A DNA stretch of 8,520 nucleotides. Origin: Chlamydiota bacterium. Lineage in GTDB: Bacteria; Chlamydiota; Chlamydiia; Chlamydiales; Rhabdochlamydiaceae. How positions within the stretch are numbered: position 1 is the first letter of the stretch; every line of letters begins with the position of its first letter. Below the pieces are notes generated by a model. That model made no database searches. It was not told the origin of the DNA and saw only the letters and a program-made list of their open reading frames with translations. The DNA lies in assembly GCA_011065235.1 (NCBI GenBank), contig JAAKFB010000068.1:1-8520 (forward strand). The letters are read 5' to 3'. This document shows positions 1-6,052 of this stretch, one piece after another. The translations under genes and the position numbers were made by a program.

Positions 1-60
1 CTCATCGCACATCCCTGCTACCAATCCCATATTATCTAAATTTTCACTCGTGATTTTCAT
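1..60 (-). CDS. IS1634-like (DUF4277) transposase, N-terminal fragment running off the window
   Basis: An ATG at 60-58 on the minus strand opens a frame that stays open to base 1, giving 20 residues. The start, MKITSENLDNMGLVAGMCDE, has the NLDxxGLVAGxxDE pattern that opens the DUF4277 domain of IS1634-family transposases (DDE type, IS4-like superfamily). The catalytic part lies outside the window. No Shine-Dalgarno sequence is visible before the ATG; an 8-bp stem-loop at 62-82 sits there instead. The element points the same way as the 150-residue gene at 82-534, so its terminal inverted repeat should lie roughly between 61 and 110, but I cannot place it without the other end. The family call rests on 20 residues. 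Confidence 0.72.
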   Translation of the reverse strand, partial: MKITSENLDNMGLVAGMCDE

Positions 61-61
61 A

Positions 62-82
62 AAGAATAGATTGCCTATTCTT
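62..82 (-). repeat. Stem-loop just upstream of the transposase start
   Basis: AAGAATAG (62-69) and CTATTCTT (75-82) are perfect inverted repeats around the loop ATTGC. The hairpin begins one base above the transposase ATG (minus strand) and overlaps the stop codon of the upstream gene. No T-run follows it on the minus strand, so it is not a clear terminator. Hairpins at this position in insertion sequences can block translation of the transposase from read-through transcripts; that role here is inferred. Confidence 0.6.
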
Positions 83-534
83 CATGTTTTCTCAAAATTA
101 TTTTTTTTGGTGACGAATGACGGATCCAACATGAGAAACCCGAGAGTTTCCAGGTTGGCATTTTCCCTCAGTTGACGGGCATTGATGATCAAATCACTGA
201 TTGATGAGGATAAAAAGCAGTAGACCGGGTTAAAGAAGAAAAGGCCAACCGCTGTTGTTGCTAAAGAGGCATTCAGAAGATGGTAGGAGCCTTCAGATAA
301 GTGGCCCTGCTGAATATGCTCAACTGTTTGGGAAAAGTGAGTGACAGATCTTAAAGATGACATCCCCAAGGAAAGGGGGCCGCGAAAGGAACGATGAAGG
401 CTGAGTAGGGGCATGGTGGCAAGAGCAACCCTTTGGCAGTTTTCCCAAACTCCTGGATCTGGCGGACTCTTTTGTAGTGGGAAATCATTGCGGAAATCCC
501 TGTGAAAGGTGACTGGATGATTAATTATTTGCAT
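82..534 (-). CDS. Hypothetical protein with hydrophobic centre, possibly truncated by the adjacent IS
   Basis: A 150-residue frame I do not recognise with confidence. It has a polar N-terminus (about 1-30), a WENCQRVALATMPLLSL stretch (30-46), a long weakly hydrophobic part at about 84-112 containing GLFFFNPVYCFLSSS, and a charged helical tail (119-130). Repeated amphipathic and hydrophobic helices of this sort occur in large unnamed protein families of environmental chlamydiae; that likeness is an impression from memory. The last residues (KKNNFEKT) are low-complexity and end beside the IS1634-like element, so the original C-terminus may have been replaced at the insertion point. The ATG at 534 has no Shine-Dalgarno sequence, but a strong extended -10 lies 9 nt upstream. 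Met41 and Met57 are alternative starts. Confidence 0.6.
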   Translation of the reverse strand: MQIINHPVTFHRDFRNDFPLQKSPPDPGVWENCQRVALATMPLLSLHRSFRGPLSLGMSSLRSVTHFSQTVEHIQQGHLSEGSYHLLNASLATTAVGLFFFNPVYCFLSSSISDLIINARQLRENANLETLGFLMLDPSFVTKKNNFEKT

Positions 535-542
535 TTGTGTAC

Positions 543-551
543 ATTATAGCA
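543..551 (-). promoter_or_regulatory. Extended -10 promoter element for the 150-residue gene
   Basis: On the minus strand 551-543 reads TGCTATAAT, a perfect extended -10 (TGnTATAAT). No convincing -35 is seen 16-18 bp upstream, which is A/T-rich. Transcription would start near 535-537, only 1-3 nt before the ATG at 534, so the message would be nearly leaderless unless a later start is used. Confidence 0.55.
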
Positions 552-643
552 TATTTTTTTGTATAAAAAATAGAAAAAAACTTTACTAAATCAACGATGT
601 TGTGAAGATTTTAATCTAAAGTCATCAAAAAAATATACTTTTT

Positions 644-1264
644 TCAAGAATTGTTTTTTATAACATTTCTCATTGTTTTATACAGTATGTTAGTATGAGC
701 GGAGCGCATTTGGAATGCGTCTTCTTTGTTTAATACAGAAATTTTATCCATGACGTAACAAGAAATTTTTTGGGGAGATCGACCCAGAGACAATTGAATA
801 GGTAATTTTTGATAAGTGTCAACTCTCGTTACAGGTTTTGTTATCATGATGACGAAATCTCGGTTCTTCATTTCTGAGGGTATATATGCCGTCTGATTTT
901 CTACGAATAAATTCAAAAAAATAGAGATTTCACATATAGGAGGTTTCAGATTTTCATCACTAAAAGGAAACACACATTCAAACTGCCTTTCTGTGTTGAA
1001 TTTGATAGACTGAAAAAATATTTTAATTGCTTCTACAAGTTCTTTCTCAGATGTTATGACATGATCACGAAAAAATTCTTTAGTATGGTGATTAGGGGGA
1101 ACCTCTTGAGAGGGTGCGTATTTTTGAAACAAATTTTTCCACAGCAAATCGTCTTCTGAAATCTGTTTCCATTGTTGAGATGCAGCAGAACATCTGCCCA
1201 AGCTTTGAAGGTCTAAAAAAGAAAAAATATTGATAATCATTTCTGTCGATAAGCTATTAAACAT
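644..1264 (-). CDS. F-box domain protein, probable secreted host-ubiquitin-pathway effector
   Basis: This 206-residue protein opens with an F-box at about residues 3-50: LSTEMIINIFSFLDLQSLGR, then a short conserved SxxW stretch (SQQWKQI) and DDLLWKNLF. F-box domains bind Skp1 and recruit substrates to SCF ubiquitin ligases. Bacteria have no SCF, so such proteins normally act in the eukaryotic host after secretion. The rest (about 70-206) matches no substrate-binding repeat I know (no LRR, ankyrin or WD40) and may be a novel recognition domain. No signal peptide is visible, consistent with type III export but not proof of it. The start is well set: AAGGA lies 8 nt before the ATG, under a near-consensus promoter. 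Base composition is visibly more A/T-rich than mnmG or metNIQ, suggesting acquisition. It lies between mobile DNA and the core operon. Confidence 0.88.
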   Translation of the reverse strand: MFNSLSTEMIINIFSFLDLQSLGRCSAASQQWKQISEDDLLWKNLFQKYAPSQEVPPNHHTKEFFRDHVITSEKELVEAIKIFFQSIKFNTERQFECVFPFSDENLKPPICEISIFLNLFVENQTAYIPSEMKNRDFVIMITKPVTRVDTYQKLPIQLSLGRSPQKISCYVMDKISVLNKEDAFQMRSAHTNILYKTMRNVIKNNS

Positions 1265-1293
1265 GGTTTATTTCCTTGAAAAATTTTTACAAA

Positions 1294-1322
1294 AGTATAG
1301 TTGATTCATGTGTTTTTTTCAA
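1294..1322 (-). promoter_or_regulatory. Sigma-70-type promoter for the F-box gene
   Basis: On the minus strand TTGAAA (1322-1317) and TATACT (1299-1294) are separated by exactly 17 bp, each matching the sigma-70 consensus at five of six positions. It lies in the 63-bp gap just after the lplA stop, with a start expected near 1287 and a leader of about 23 nt. It gives the F-box gene independent expression, although no terminator separates it from lplA. Confidence 0.7.
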
Positions 1323-1327
1323 GATGC

Positions 1328-2029
1328 TTATGGAATTAAAATTCCTGTACTTTGACGATGGGGCTGCTGAAGAAGGGAAGAAATTTCCCCGAGTGAGATC
1401 TCGGAAAGAGTGTACGTTTTGGCAAGTATTTCTTTGAAGACATCTAGAAAATGCTCTTTGCTCGGCAAATGCTCGGAGAGGGGGGTGAGGAATGCGTCGT
1501 GCGTGCGGCTTTCCCGATATTTGGGAGTTTTTTTGGGGTGGAGTAGCAGGTCCATGAGGCTCTTTTTGTAGTTCCAGAGGAAGGTTGTGTGGTGGAGCCA
1601 CCGGTCTTTGCGCAGGTATTGGGCATTGCCCCCGATTTTACGCTCTTCAAGGACGTAATCATTTTCGCGCAGGGCAAAGGTGGGGAGCTGGAAGGCTTGC
1701 TTATAGAGCGCTTCAGACCAACGCATGATCGGTTCGGGGTAGGGTGCAAAATCGTGAGCGTCCTTTTGAAAGAGGAATGAGATGAAGAGGGTGTCCTCAT
1801 CGACAACGACGGTGCCACCGCCACTGAAGCGCTTGATCACGGGGATGGGATTTTGGGCGAGCTTTTCCCGGTCGATGAGCTCTTCGGGTTTGCCAGAGAT
1901 CCCCATGACAATGGCGGGAGGAGAGCCTTCATTGATGATGCAAAAATTGCGCGTATCGAGACGAAGGAGCGCTTCTTCGATCTGCAATTGTTGCAAAATG
2001 GGAAAATTTTTGAGGTGTAAGATGTTCAC
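1328..2029 (-). CDS. lplA: Lipoate-protein ligase A family protein
   Basis: This cytosolic enzyme activates lipoate with ATP and attaches it to lysine on 2-oxoacid dehydrogenase E2 subunits or GcvH, which matters in a bacterium that scavenges host lipoate. Over 233 residues it shows the family marks: KRFSGGGTVVVD (66-77), matching the lipoate/nucleotide-binding RRxSGGGxVxxD loop, and KIGGNAQ (131-137) with the expected catalytic Lys131. It is much shorter than E. coli LplA (about 337 residues) because it lacks the C-terminal accessory domain; the size resembles the chlamydial short form. The start is GTG at 2029, overlapping the upstream stop as GTGA, with no Shine-Dalgarno sequence, so translation is probably coupled. 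It is the last core gene of the mnmG operon. An octanoyltransferase-like activity cannot be excluded by eye. Confidence 0.92.
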   Translation of the reverse strand: MNILHLKNFPILQQLQIEEALLRLDTRNFCIINEGSPPAIVMGISGKPEELIDREKLAQNPIPVIKRFSGGGTVVVDEDTLFISFLFQKDAHDFAPYPEPIMRWSEALYKQAFQLPTFALRENDYVLEERKIGGNAQYLRKDRWLHHTTFLWNYKKSLMDLLLHPKKTPKYRESRTHDAFLTPLSEHLPSKEHFLDVFKEILAKTYTLSEISLGEISSLLQQPHRQSTGILIP

Positions 2030-2412
2030 TGGTGGTAGATGCCGAGGATATCTTCGATCTCGACGACTTGGTATTTGATCCCATGAGGTGTGCTGTAGCG
2101 AAAAATCACCAAACTTCCGCCTGGCATCAGTTTCATGTCGATCACGCTGGAGATTTTACTGCCATCAGAGAGGTCGAAAAAGACTTTGGAGGTGGATTTT
2201 TCTTGGCGGAGCATTTCGAAGGCTTTCATGTAATCGTTCGCACGCTCTTTGGGGTCGATGATCATGACGCTGCGCGACATTTTCATCATTTCACCGATGG
2301 CTTCGGTCTCTTTCTTTTGTGTCTGAGCACGAAGCTTTTGCTCCTTCTGCTCAGCTGGCTGCGTTGCGGGGGTTTGGAGGAAAAGAAGAGAGGCTAAGAT
2401 GAATCCATTCAT
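2026..2412 (-). CDS. Small exported hypothetical protein between mnmG and lplA
   Basis: From ATG at 2412 this is 128 residues. A short hydrophobic N-terminal segment (about 3-13, GFILASLLFLQ) followed by TPATQPA looks like a signal peptide or membrane anchor, though no positively charged residue precedes it. Residues 20-70 are highly charged and probably helical (EQKEQKLRAQTQKKETEAIG). The C-terminal half (about 75-128) alternates like beta strands (SKVFFDLSDGSKISSVIDMK, then SLVIFRYS, then YQVVEIEDILGIYH). I do not recognise the family. The start lies 4 nt after the mnmG stop and the stop overlaps the lplA GTG, so it is in the operon. A longer version from TTG at 2430 would overlap mnmG and spoil the signal-like N-terminus, so I prefer 2412. 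The only nearby Shine-Dalgarno-like sequence is a weak GGGG. Confidence 0.72.
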   Translation of the reverse strand: MNGFILASLLFLQTPATQPAEQKEQKLRAQTQKKETEAIGEMMKMSRSVMIIDPKERANDYMKAFEMLRQEKSTSKVFFDLSDGSKISSVIDMKLMPGGSLVIFRYSTPHGIKYQVVEIEDILGIYHQ

Positions 2413-2416
2413 AGTT

Positions 2417-4219
2417 TTATTTTGCCCCAATTTGTTTCTTTATTGCCACCATTAAGATCGAAATATCTGCGGTATTCACCCCTGCAAGACGGGAGGCCTG
2501 GCCGAGATTGTCGGGCTGGATTTTGAGGAGAACTTCTTTCGCTTCGTTGCGCAGTCCCAAAACGCTACTGAAATCAAAAGTGGGGGGGACTTTGATGTTT
2601 TCAATGTGGTCGAGTTTGGCGACCTCTTTCTTTTGCCGCTCAATATAGCCGTGGTATTTGAGCTGCAACTCGATTTGGCGGTTGATCTCGGTGCCGTGGT
2701 CTTGGATGCCAAAATCTGTGACGAGTGTTTCATAGGAGACTTCGGGGCGGCAGAGATATTGCGCGAGATTGATAGTGTTCTTGTGGGTTTTTTTTAATAG
2801 CTGGATGGTCTCTTCGATGGTCTGTTTTTTGTGGAGGAGTTTTTGGTAGCGCGCTTCATCGATAAGGCCCAATGCGTAGCCGTAGGGGCGCAGACGGAGA
2901 TCGGCATTATCTTGACGCAAGAGGAGACGGTGTTCGGCTCTACTTGTGAACATCCGATAGGGTTCTTTGTGGTCTTTGGAGATGAGCTCGTCGATCATCA
3001 CTCCGATGTAGGCGTCAGATCGTTTGAGAATGAAGGGGTCTTTTCCGAGGATGCTATTTGCTGCATTGATCCCAGCCAGGAGGCCTTGCGCAGCGGCTTC
3101 TTCATAGCCGGTTGTCCCGTTGATCTGCCCTGCAAAATAGAGACCTGCGATTGTTTTTGTTTCCAGAGTGAGGTGAATCTGTCCGCTTACGACATAGTCG
3201 TATTCGATCGCGTAGGCAGGGCGCATCACTTCTGCATTTTCAAGACCTGGAACTGTGTGGAGCATTTGAAGCTGCACATCAAAGGGGAGAGCAGAGGAGA
3301 TTCCATTGACGTAGATCTCATGGGTTTGGAGTCCTTCGGGCTCGAGAAAGAGTTGATGCCTCTCTTTATCGGGAAAGCGTTGGATTTTCTCTTCGATCGA
3401 AGGGCAATAGCGGACGGACGTTCCGGTGAGTTTTGGACGGCGGTCGAGGTTGTCTTCGATTATTTGTTGGGTTTTCCGGGAGGTATAGGTGATCCAGCAG
3501 CTGATTTGATCAAGGCGGGGGCCAATGGGCTCGTCATAAGAAAACGCAAGACCTTCATCGCCGGGTTGTTCTTCCATTTTGGTGTAATCGAGACTGCGCG
3601 CATGAATGCGGGGTGGAGTACCCGTTTTTAGCCTACCCAAACGAAATCCCAAATCGGAGAGATTTTTGGAGAGGCCTACAGAAGGCGGATCTCCAGAGCG
3701 TCCTCCACTGTAAGAGGTCTGCCCAATGTGGATGAGTCCCTTCATGAATGTGCCGGCAGAGAGGATGACCGTTTTTCCCACGTAGGCGATCCCTTCTTTG
3801 GTGCGCACTCCTTTGACTTGATTATCTTCGATGACTAGGGATTCAGTGGTTCCTTGCTTGAGAAAAAGATTGTCAATCTCTTCGAGATAACGCTTCATCG
3901 TTTCTTGGTAGGCAAATTTATCGGTTTGGGCGCGAGGCGACCAGACAGCGGGACCTTTTGAGGCGTTGAGCATCCGGAATTGGATGGCACATTTGTCGGC
4001 AATTTTTCCTTGGATGCCGCCGAGAGCATCGATCTCGCGGACGAGATGTCCTTTTGCAGTTCCGCCAATGGCAGGGTTGCAACTCATTTTCCCGATCGTG
4101 TCGAGGTTCATCGTCAGAAGGAGCGTTTTTACGCCCATGCGCGCGCATGCACATCCAGCTTCACAACCAGCATGCCCAGCTCCTACAATGATGACATCAA
4201 AAGTTTCGGGATAAAACAA
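2417..4219 (-). CDS. mnmG: tRNA uridine-5-carboxymethylaminomethyl modification enzyme MnmG (GidA)
   Basis: MnmG, with MnmE, uses FAD, glycine or ammonium and methylene-THF to modify the wobble uridine (U34) of several tRNAs. From TTG at 4219 the protein has 600 residues and begins MFYPETFDVIIVGAGHAG, almost the start of E. coli MnmG. The FAD-binding GxGxxG is at 13-18. MSCNPAIGG contains Cys47 and RYCPSIEEK contains Cys272, matching the two key cysteines of the E. coli enzyme. The second GidA signature, AGQINGTTGYEEAAAQG, is at about 363-379. The C-terminal helical domain ends with LGQASRLAGVNTADISILMV, so the gene is full length. The frame stays open to TTG 4276, but that extension overlaps the 29-codon gene ending at 4221 and has no counterpart in E. 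coli MnmG. The start lies 1 nt after that gene's stop, suggesting coupling. Confidence 0.97.
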   Translation of the reverse strand: MFYPETFDVIIVGAGHAGCEAGCACARMGVKTLLLTMNLDTIGKMSCNPAIGGTAKGHLVREIDALGGIQGKIADKCAIQFRMLNASKGPAVWSPRAQTDKFAYQETMKRYLEEIDNLFLKQGTTESLVIEDNQVKGVRTKEGIAYVGKTVILSAGTFMKGLIHIGQTSYSGGRSGDPPSVGLSKNLSDLGFRLGRLKTGTPPRIHARSLDYTKMEEQPGDEGLAFSYDEPIGPRLDQISCWITYTSRKTQQIIEDNLDRRPKLTGTSVRYCPSIEEKIQRFPDKERHQLFLEPEGLQTHEIYVNGISSALPFDVQLQMLHTVPGLENAEVMRPAYAIEYDYVVSGQIHLTLETKTIAGLYFAGQINGTTGYEEAAAQGLLAGINAANSILGKDPFILKRSDAYIGVMIDELISKDHKEPYRMFTSRAEHRLLLRQDNADLRLRPYGYALGLIDEARYQKLLHKKQTIEETIQLLKKTHKNTINLAQYLCRPEVSYETLVTDFGIQDHGTEINRQIELQLKYHGYIERQKKEVAKLDHIENIKVPPTFDFSSVLGLRNEAKEVLLKIQPDNLGQASRLAGVNTADISILMVAIKKQIGAK

Positions 4220-4220
4220 A

Positions 4221-4310
4221 TTACTTTTTCTTATGACGATCGCGGCGACGGCGTTTTTTTCGCTTATGCTTAGCAATCTTTTTTTGACGTTTTTTCTTTA
4301 CCGATGACAT
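4221..4310 (-). CDS. bS22/mS38-like (AURKAIP1/COX24 domain) small basic ribosomal peptide
   Basis: A 29-codon gene with a TAA stop at 4223-4221. It starts MSSVKKKRQKKIAKHKRKK and ends RRRRDRHKKK. Roughly two thirds of the residues are Lys, Arg or His. The pattern MxSVxKKRxKxxxKxKxxK matches the 30-35 residue AURKAIP1/COX24-domain proteins of bacteria, including actinobacterial ribosomal protein bS22, and the conserved end of mitochondrial mS38. Those proteins bind small-subunit rRNA, so a ribosomal role is likely here. The ATG at 4310 has GGAG 5 nt upstream and a promoter-like sequence at 4339-4367. The gene ends 1 nt before the TTG of mnmG, making it the first gene of that operon. The family match is from memory of short sequences, but such a composition is unlikely by chance in a frame with correct signals. 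Confidence 0.82.
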   Translation of the reverse strand: MSSVKKKRQKKIAKHKRKKRRRRDRHKKK

Positions 4311-4338
4311 TAGAACTCCAGTGACTCCAAAGGAGACA

Positions 4339-4367
4339 AGTTTAGTGGAATTCTCTCTATTTGTAAA
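4339..4367 (-). promoter_or_regulatory. Promoter for the bS22-like/mnmG/lplA operon
   Basis: On the minus strand TTTACA (4367-4362; five of six) and TAAACT (4344-4339; four of six) are 17 bp apart. A start near 4332 leaves about 22 nt before the ATG at 4310, containing the GGAG ribosome binding site and two TGGAGT repeats (in 4315-4329). The -35 overlaps the candidate -35 of the divergent metN promoter. Confidence 0.5.
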
Positions 4368-4390
4368 GATTAGCCTGGTTATGGCATAGT
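4361..4390 (+). promoter_or_regulatory. Candidate promoter for metNIQ
   Basis: TTGTAA (4361-4366) and CATAGT (4385-4390) are 18 bp apart. The -10 is weak but preceded by TG in the extended position (TGGCATAGT). A start near 4396-4397 would give a leader of about 14 nt carrying AGAGG (4399-4403). There is no room for a methionine or SAM riboswitch. Confidence 0.4.
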
Positions 4391-4409
4391 TTTGACTCAG
4401 AGGTCTATT

Positions 4410-5417
4410 TTGACATCCCTAATCGAATTCAAATCTGTGTCCAAGCGCTACTACCTGCAAAAACAACGCGATGTCCATGCCCTTCGTCATGTAAATTTAA
4501 GTATTGAAAAAGGGGATATTTTTGGAATCATCGGCTTTTCTGGAGCGGGAAAGTCGACTTTTTTGCGTTGTCTTGCCACTTTGGAAAAACCCTCTTTCGG
4601 GCAGATTTTCATCCACGGAGATGAGATCACAAAGCTCAGCGAAGCTGCACTTAGAAGCGTACGCCTGCAGATGGGGCTCATTTTTCAAAATTTTAATCTA
4701 TTTTCTGCACGCACAGTACGCGAGAATATCGCCTATCCGATGGAAGTCGCAGGCCTTCCCAAACAAGAACAAGGGCTTCGCATCAGTGAGCTCCTGGGGC
4801 TTGTCGGCCTTGAAGAGCAAAAAGATGCCTATCCCGCACAACTCAGTGGCGGGCAAAAGCAGCGGGTCGGCATCGCACGTGCCCTTGCCAATCAACCCGA
4901 AATTCTCCTCTGTGACGAGGCGACTTCATCGCTCGATCCCAAAACGACACGAGAGATCCTCGCATTGATCAAAGATTTGCAAAAGCGGCTCGACTTGACA
5001 GTTGTTCTCATCACCCATGAGATGGAAGTAGTGAGACAGATCTGCAACAAGGTGGCGGTCCTGGAAAATGGAGAAGTAGTCGAACAAGGCAAAATCTCTG
5101 AAGTTTTTGTCGAACCCAAGCACAGTGCAACAAAACAATTCGCCCTGAAAACGATTCATGAAATCCCCACCCACCTAATCTCAGGAAAGGGAAAAGTCCT
5201 CCACTTGCACTTCAAAGGAGAAAAAGCGGATCAACCCGTCATCACCCAAATGGTGAAGCGCTTTGCAGTCGATGCGAACATCCTACTTGGCTGGATCGAC
5301 TCGCTCCAGACGGTCACCGTGGGCAATCTGATCATCGAATTGACAGGTGAGGCAATCGAGGACGCCATCGCCTTTTTGCGCGCGCAAGACGTGAGCGTTG
5401 AGGAGGTCGAAACATGA
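4410..5417 (+). CDS. metN: Methionine ABC importer, ATP-binding subunit MetN
   Basis: MetN is the ATPase of the MetNIQ importer for L- and D-methionine at the inner face of the cytoplasmic membrane. Starting at TTG 4410 it has 335 residues. In order: Walker A GFSGAGKST (about 42-50), Q-loop QNFNLF (93-98), ABC signature LSGGQKQR (145-152), Walker B ILLCDEATSSLD with Asp169-Glu170, and H-loop His203. The last 75 or so residues form the ferredoxin-like NIL domain (from VLHLHFKG to the end), which in E. coli MetN binds methionine and inhibits transport. The start is set by AGAGG 6 nt before the TTG at 4410. An upstream TTG at 4392 in the same frame has no ribosome binding site and lies in or before the likely leader. 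The stop overlaps metI as ATGA. Confidence 0.96.
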   Translation: MTSLIEFKSVSKRYYLQKQRDVHALRHVNLSIEKGDIFGIIGFSGAGKSTFLRCLATLEKPSFGQIFIHGDEITKLSEAALRSVRLQMGLIFQNFNLFSARTVRENIAYPMEVAGLPKQEQGLRISELLGLVGLEEQKDAYPAQLSGGQKQRVGIARALANQPEILLCDEATSSLDPKTTREILALIKDLQKRLDLTVVLITHEMEVVRQICNKVAVLENGEVVEQGKISEVFVEPKHSATKQFALKTIHEIPTHLISGKGKVLHLHFKGEKADQPVITQMVKRFAVDANILLGWIDSLQTVTVGNLIIELTGEAIEDAIAFLRAQDVSVEEVET

Positions 5418-6052
5418 GCCTGCTCCTTTCTGCACTTGTGGATACCTTTTATATGGTATTCACTTCAGCCTTTTTTGCCGCGCTCATTGGGCTTCCCATT
5501 GGAATCATCCTTTTCATCACCGCCAAAGGGCAAACCCTGACCTATAGAATCCTCGGGACCATCGTCAATATTGGCCGTTCGTTTCCGTTTGCTATTTTGC
5601 TCATCGCCCTCATCCCTTTTACTCGATTCATTGTGGGAACGAGTCTTGGAACCACCGCATCGATTGTGCCCCTCTCGGTTGCCGCGGCGCCCTTTTTTGC
5701 TCGCCTTGTCGAATCTTCTCTGCAAGGGATCAGTCCCAGTCTCATTGAAGCGGCCACTGTGATGGGTTCAACACCGATGCAAATCATCCGCAAAGTGCTC
5801 ATCCCAGAAGCACTGCCCTCACTGATCAACAATTTCACCGTCACGCTCATCAATCTCGTTGGATACAGCGCTATGGCAGGCCTTGTCGGCGGCGGCGGAC
5901 TCGGTGCCGTTGCAATCCAGTATGGTTATTTGCGATTCAATGCCGCCATCATGTTTTGGACCGTTTTCTTGCTCATCCTCCTCGTTCAACTCATCCAATG
6001 GCTTGGCAATAAATGGACTCAATCTCTTCTGAAAAAAAGAGGCCTATTGTGA
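5414..6052 (+). CDS. metI: Methionine ABC importer, permease subunit MetI
   Basis: The 212-residue membrane subunit forms the methionine channel with MetN (E. coli MetI has 217). Hydrophobic segments lie at about 9-36, 45-68, 80-98, 137-160 and 176-198, the five helices expected for MetI. The cytoplasmic coupling loop carries the EAA motif at 112-131, EAATVMGSTPMQIIRKVLIP, which docks into the ATPase. GLVGGGGLG at 156-164 is the usual glycine-rich stretch. The ATG at 5414 overlaps the metN stop, and AGGAGG (5401-5406) lies 7 nt before it, the best ribosome binding site of the operon. The stop overlaps the GTG of metQ. Confidence 0.96.
   Translation: MSLLLSALVDTFYMVFTSAFFAALIGLPIGIILFITAKGQTLTYRILGTIVNIGRSFPFAILLIALIPFTRFIVGTSLGTTASIVPLSVAAAPFFARLVESSLQGISPSLIEAATVMGSTPMQIIRKVLIPEALPSLINNFTVTLINLVGYSAMAGLVGGGGLGAVAIQYGYLRFNAAIMFWTVFLLILLVQLIQWLGNKWTQSLLKKRGLL

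Noticed and set aside
1287..1824. Minus-strand frames of 104 and 126 residues overlapping lplA in other frames
   Set aside because: They are Pro/Ser-rich out-of-frame readings of the lplA region, which carries intact catalytic motifs.
2831..3631. A 266-residue open frame on the plus strand
   Set aside because: It lies wholly antisense to mnmG, which has clear family signatures throughout; it has no domain or ribosome binding site.
4311..4409. Methionine or SAM riboswitch or MetJ boxes before metN
   Set aside because: The gap is under 100 bp with two promoters in it; no SAM-type leader fold and no tandem AGACGTCT-like boxes are seen.
5465..5853. Minus-strand frames antisense to metI
   Set aside because: Shadows of a permease gene with an intact EAA motif, perfect ribosome binding site and coupled overlaps.
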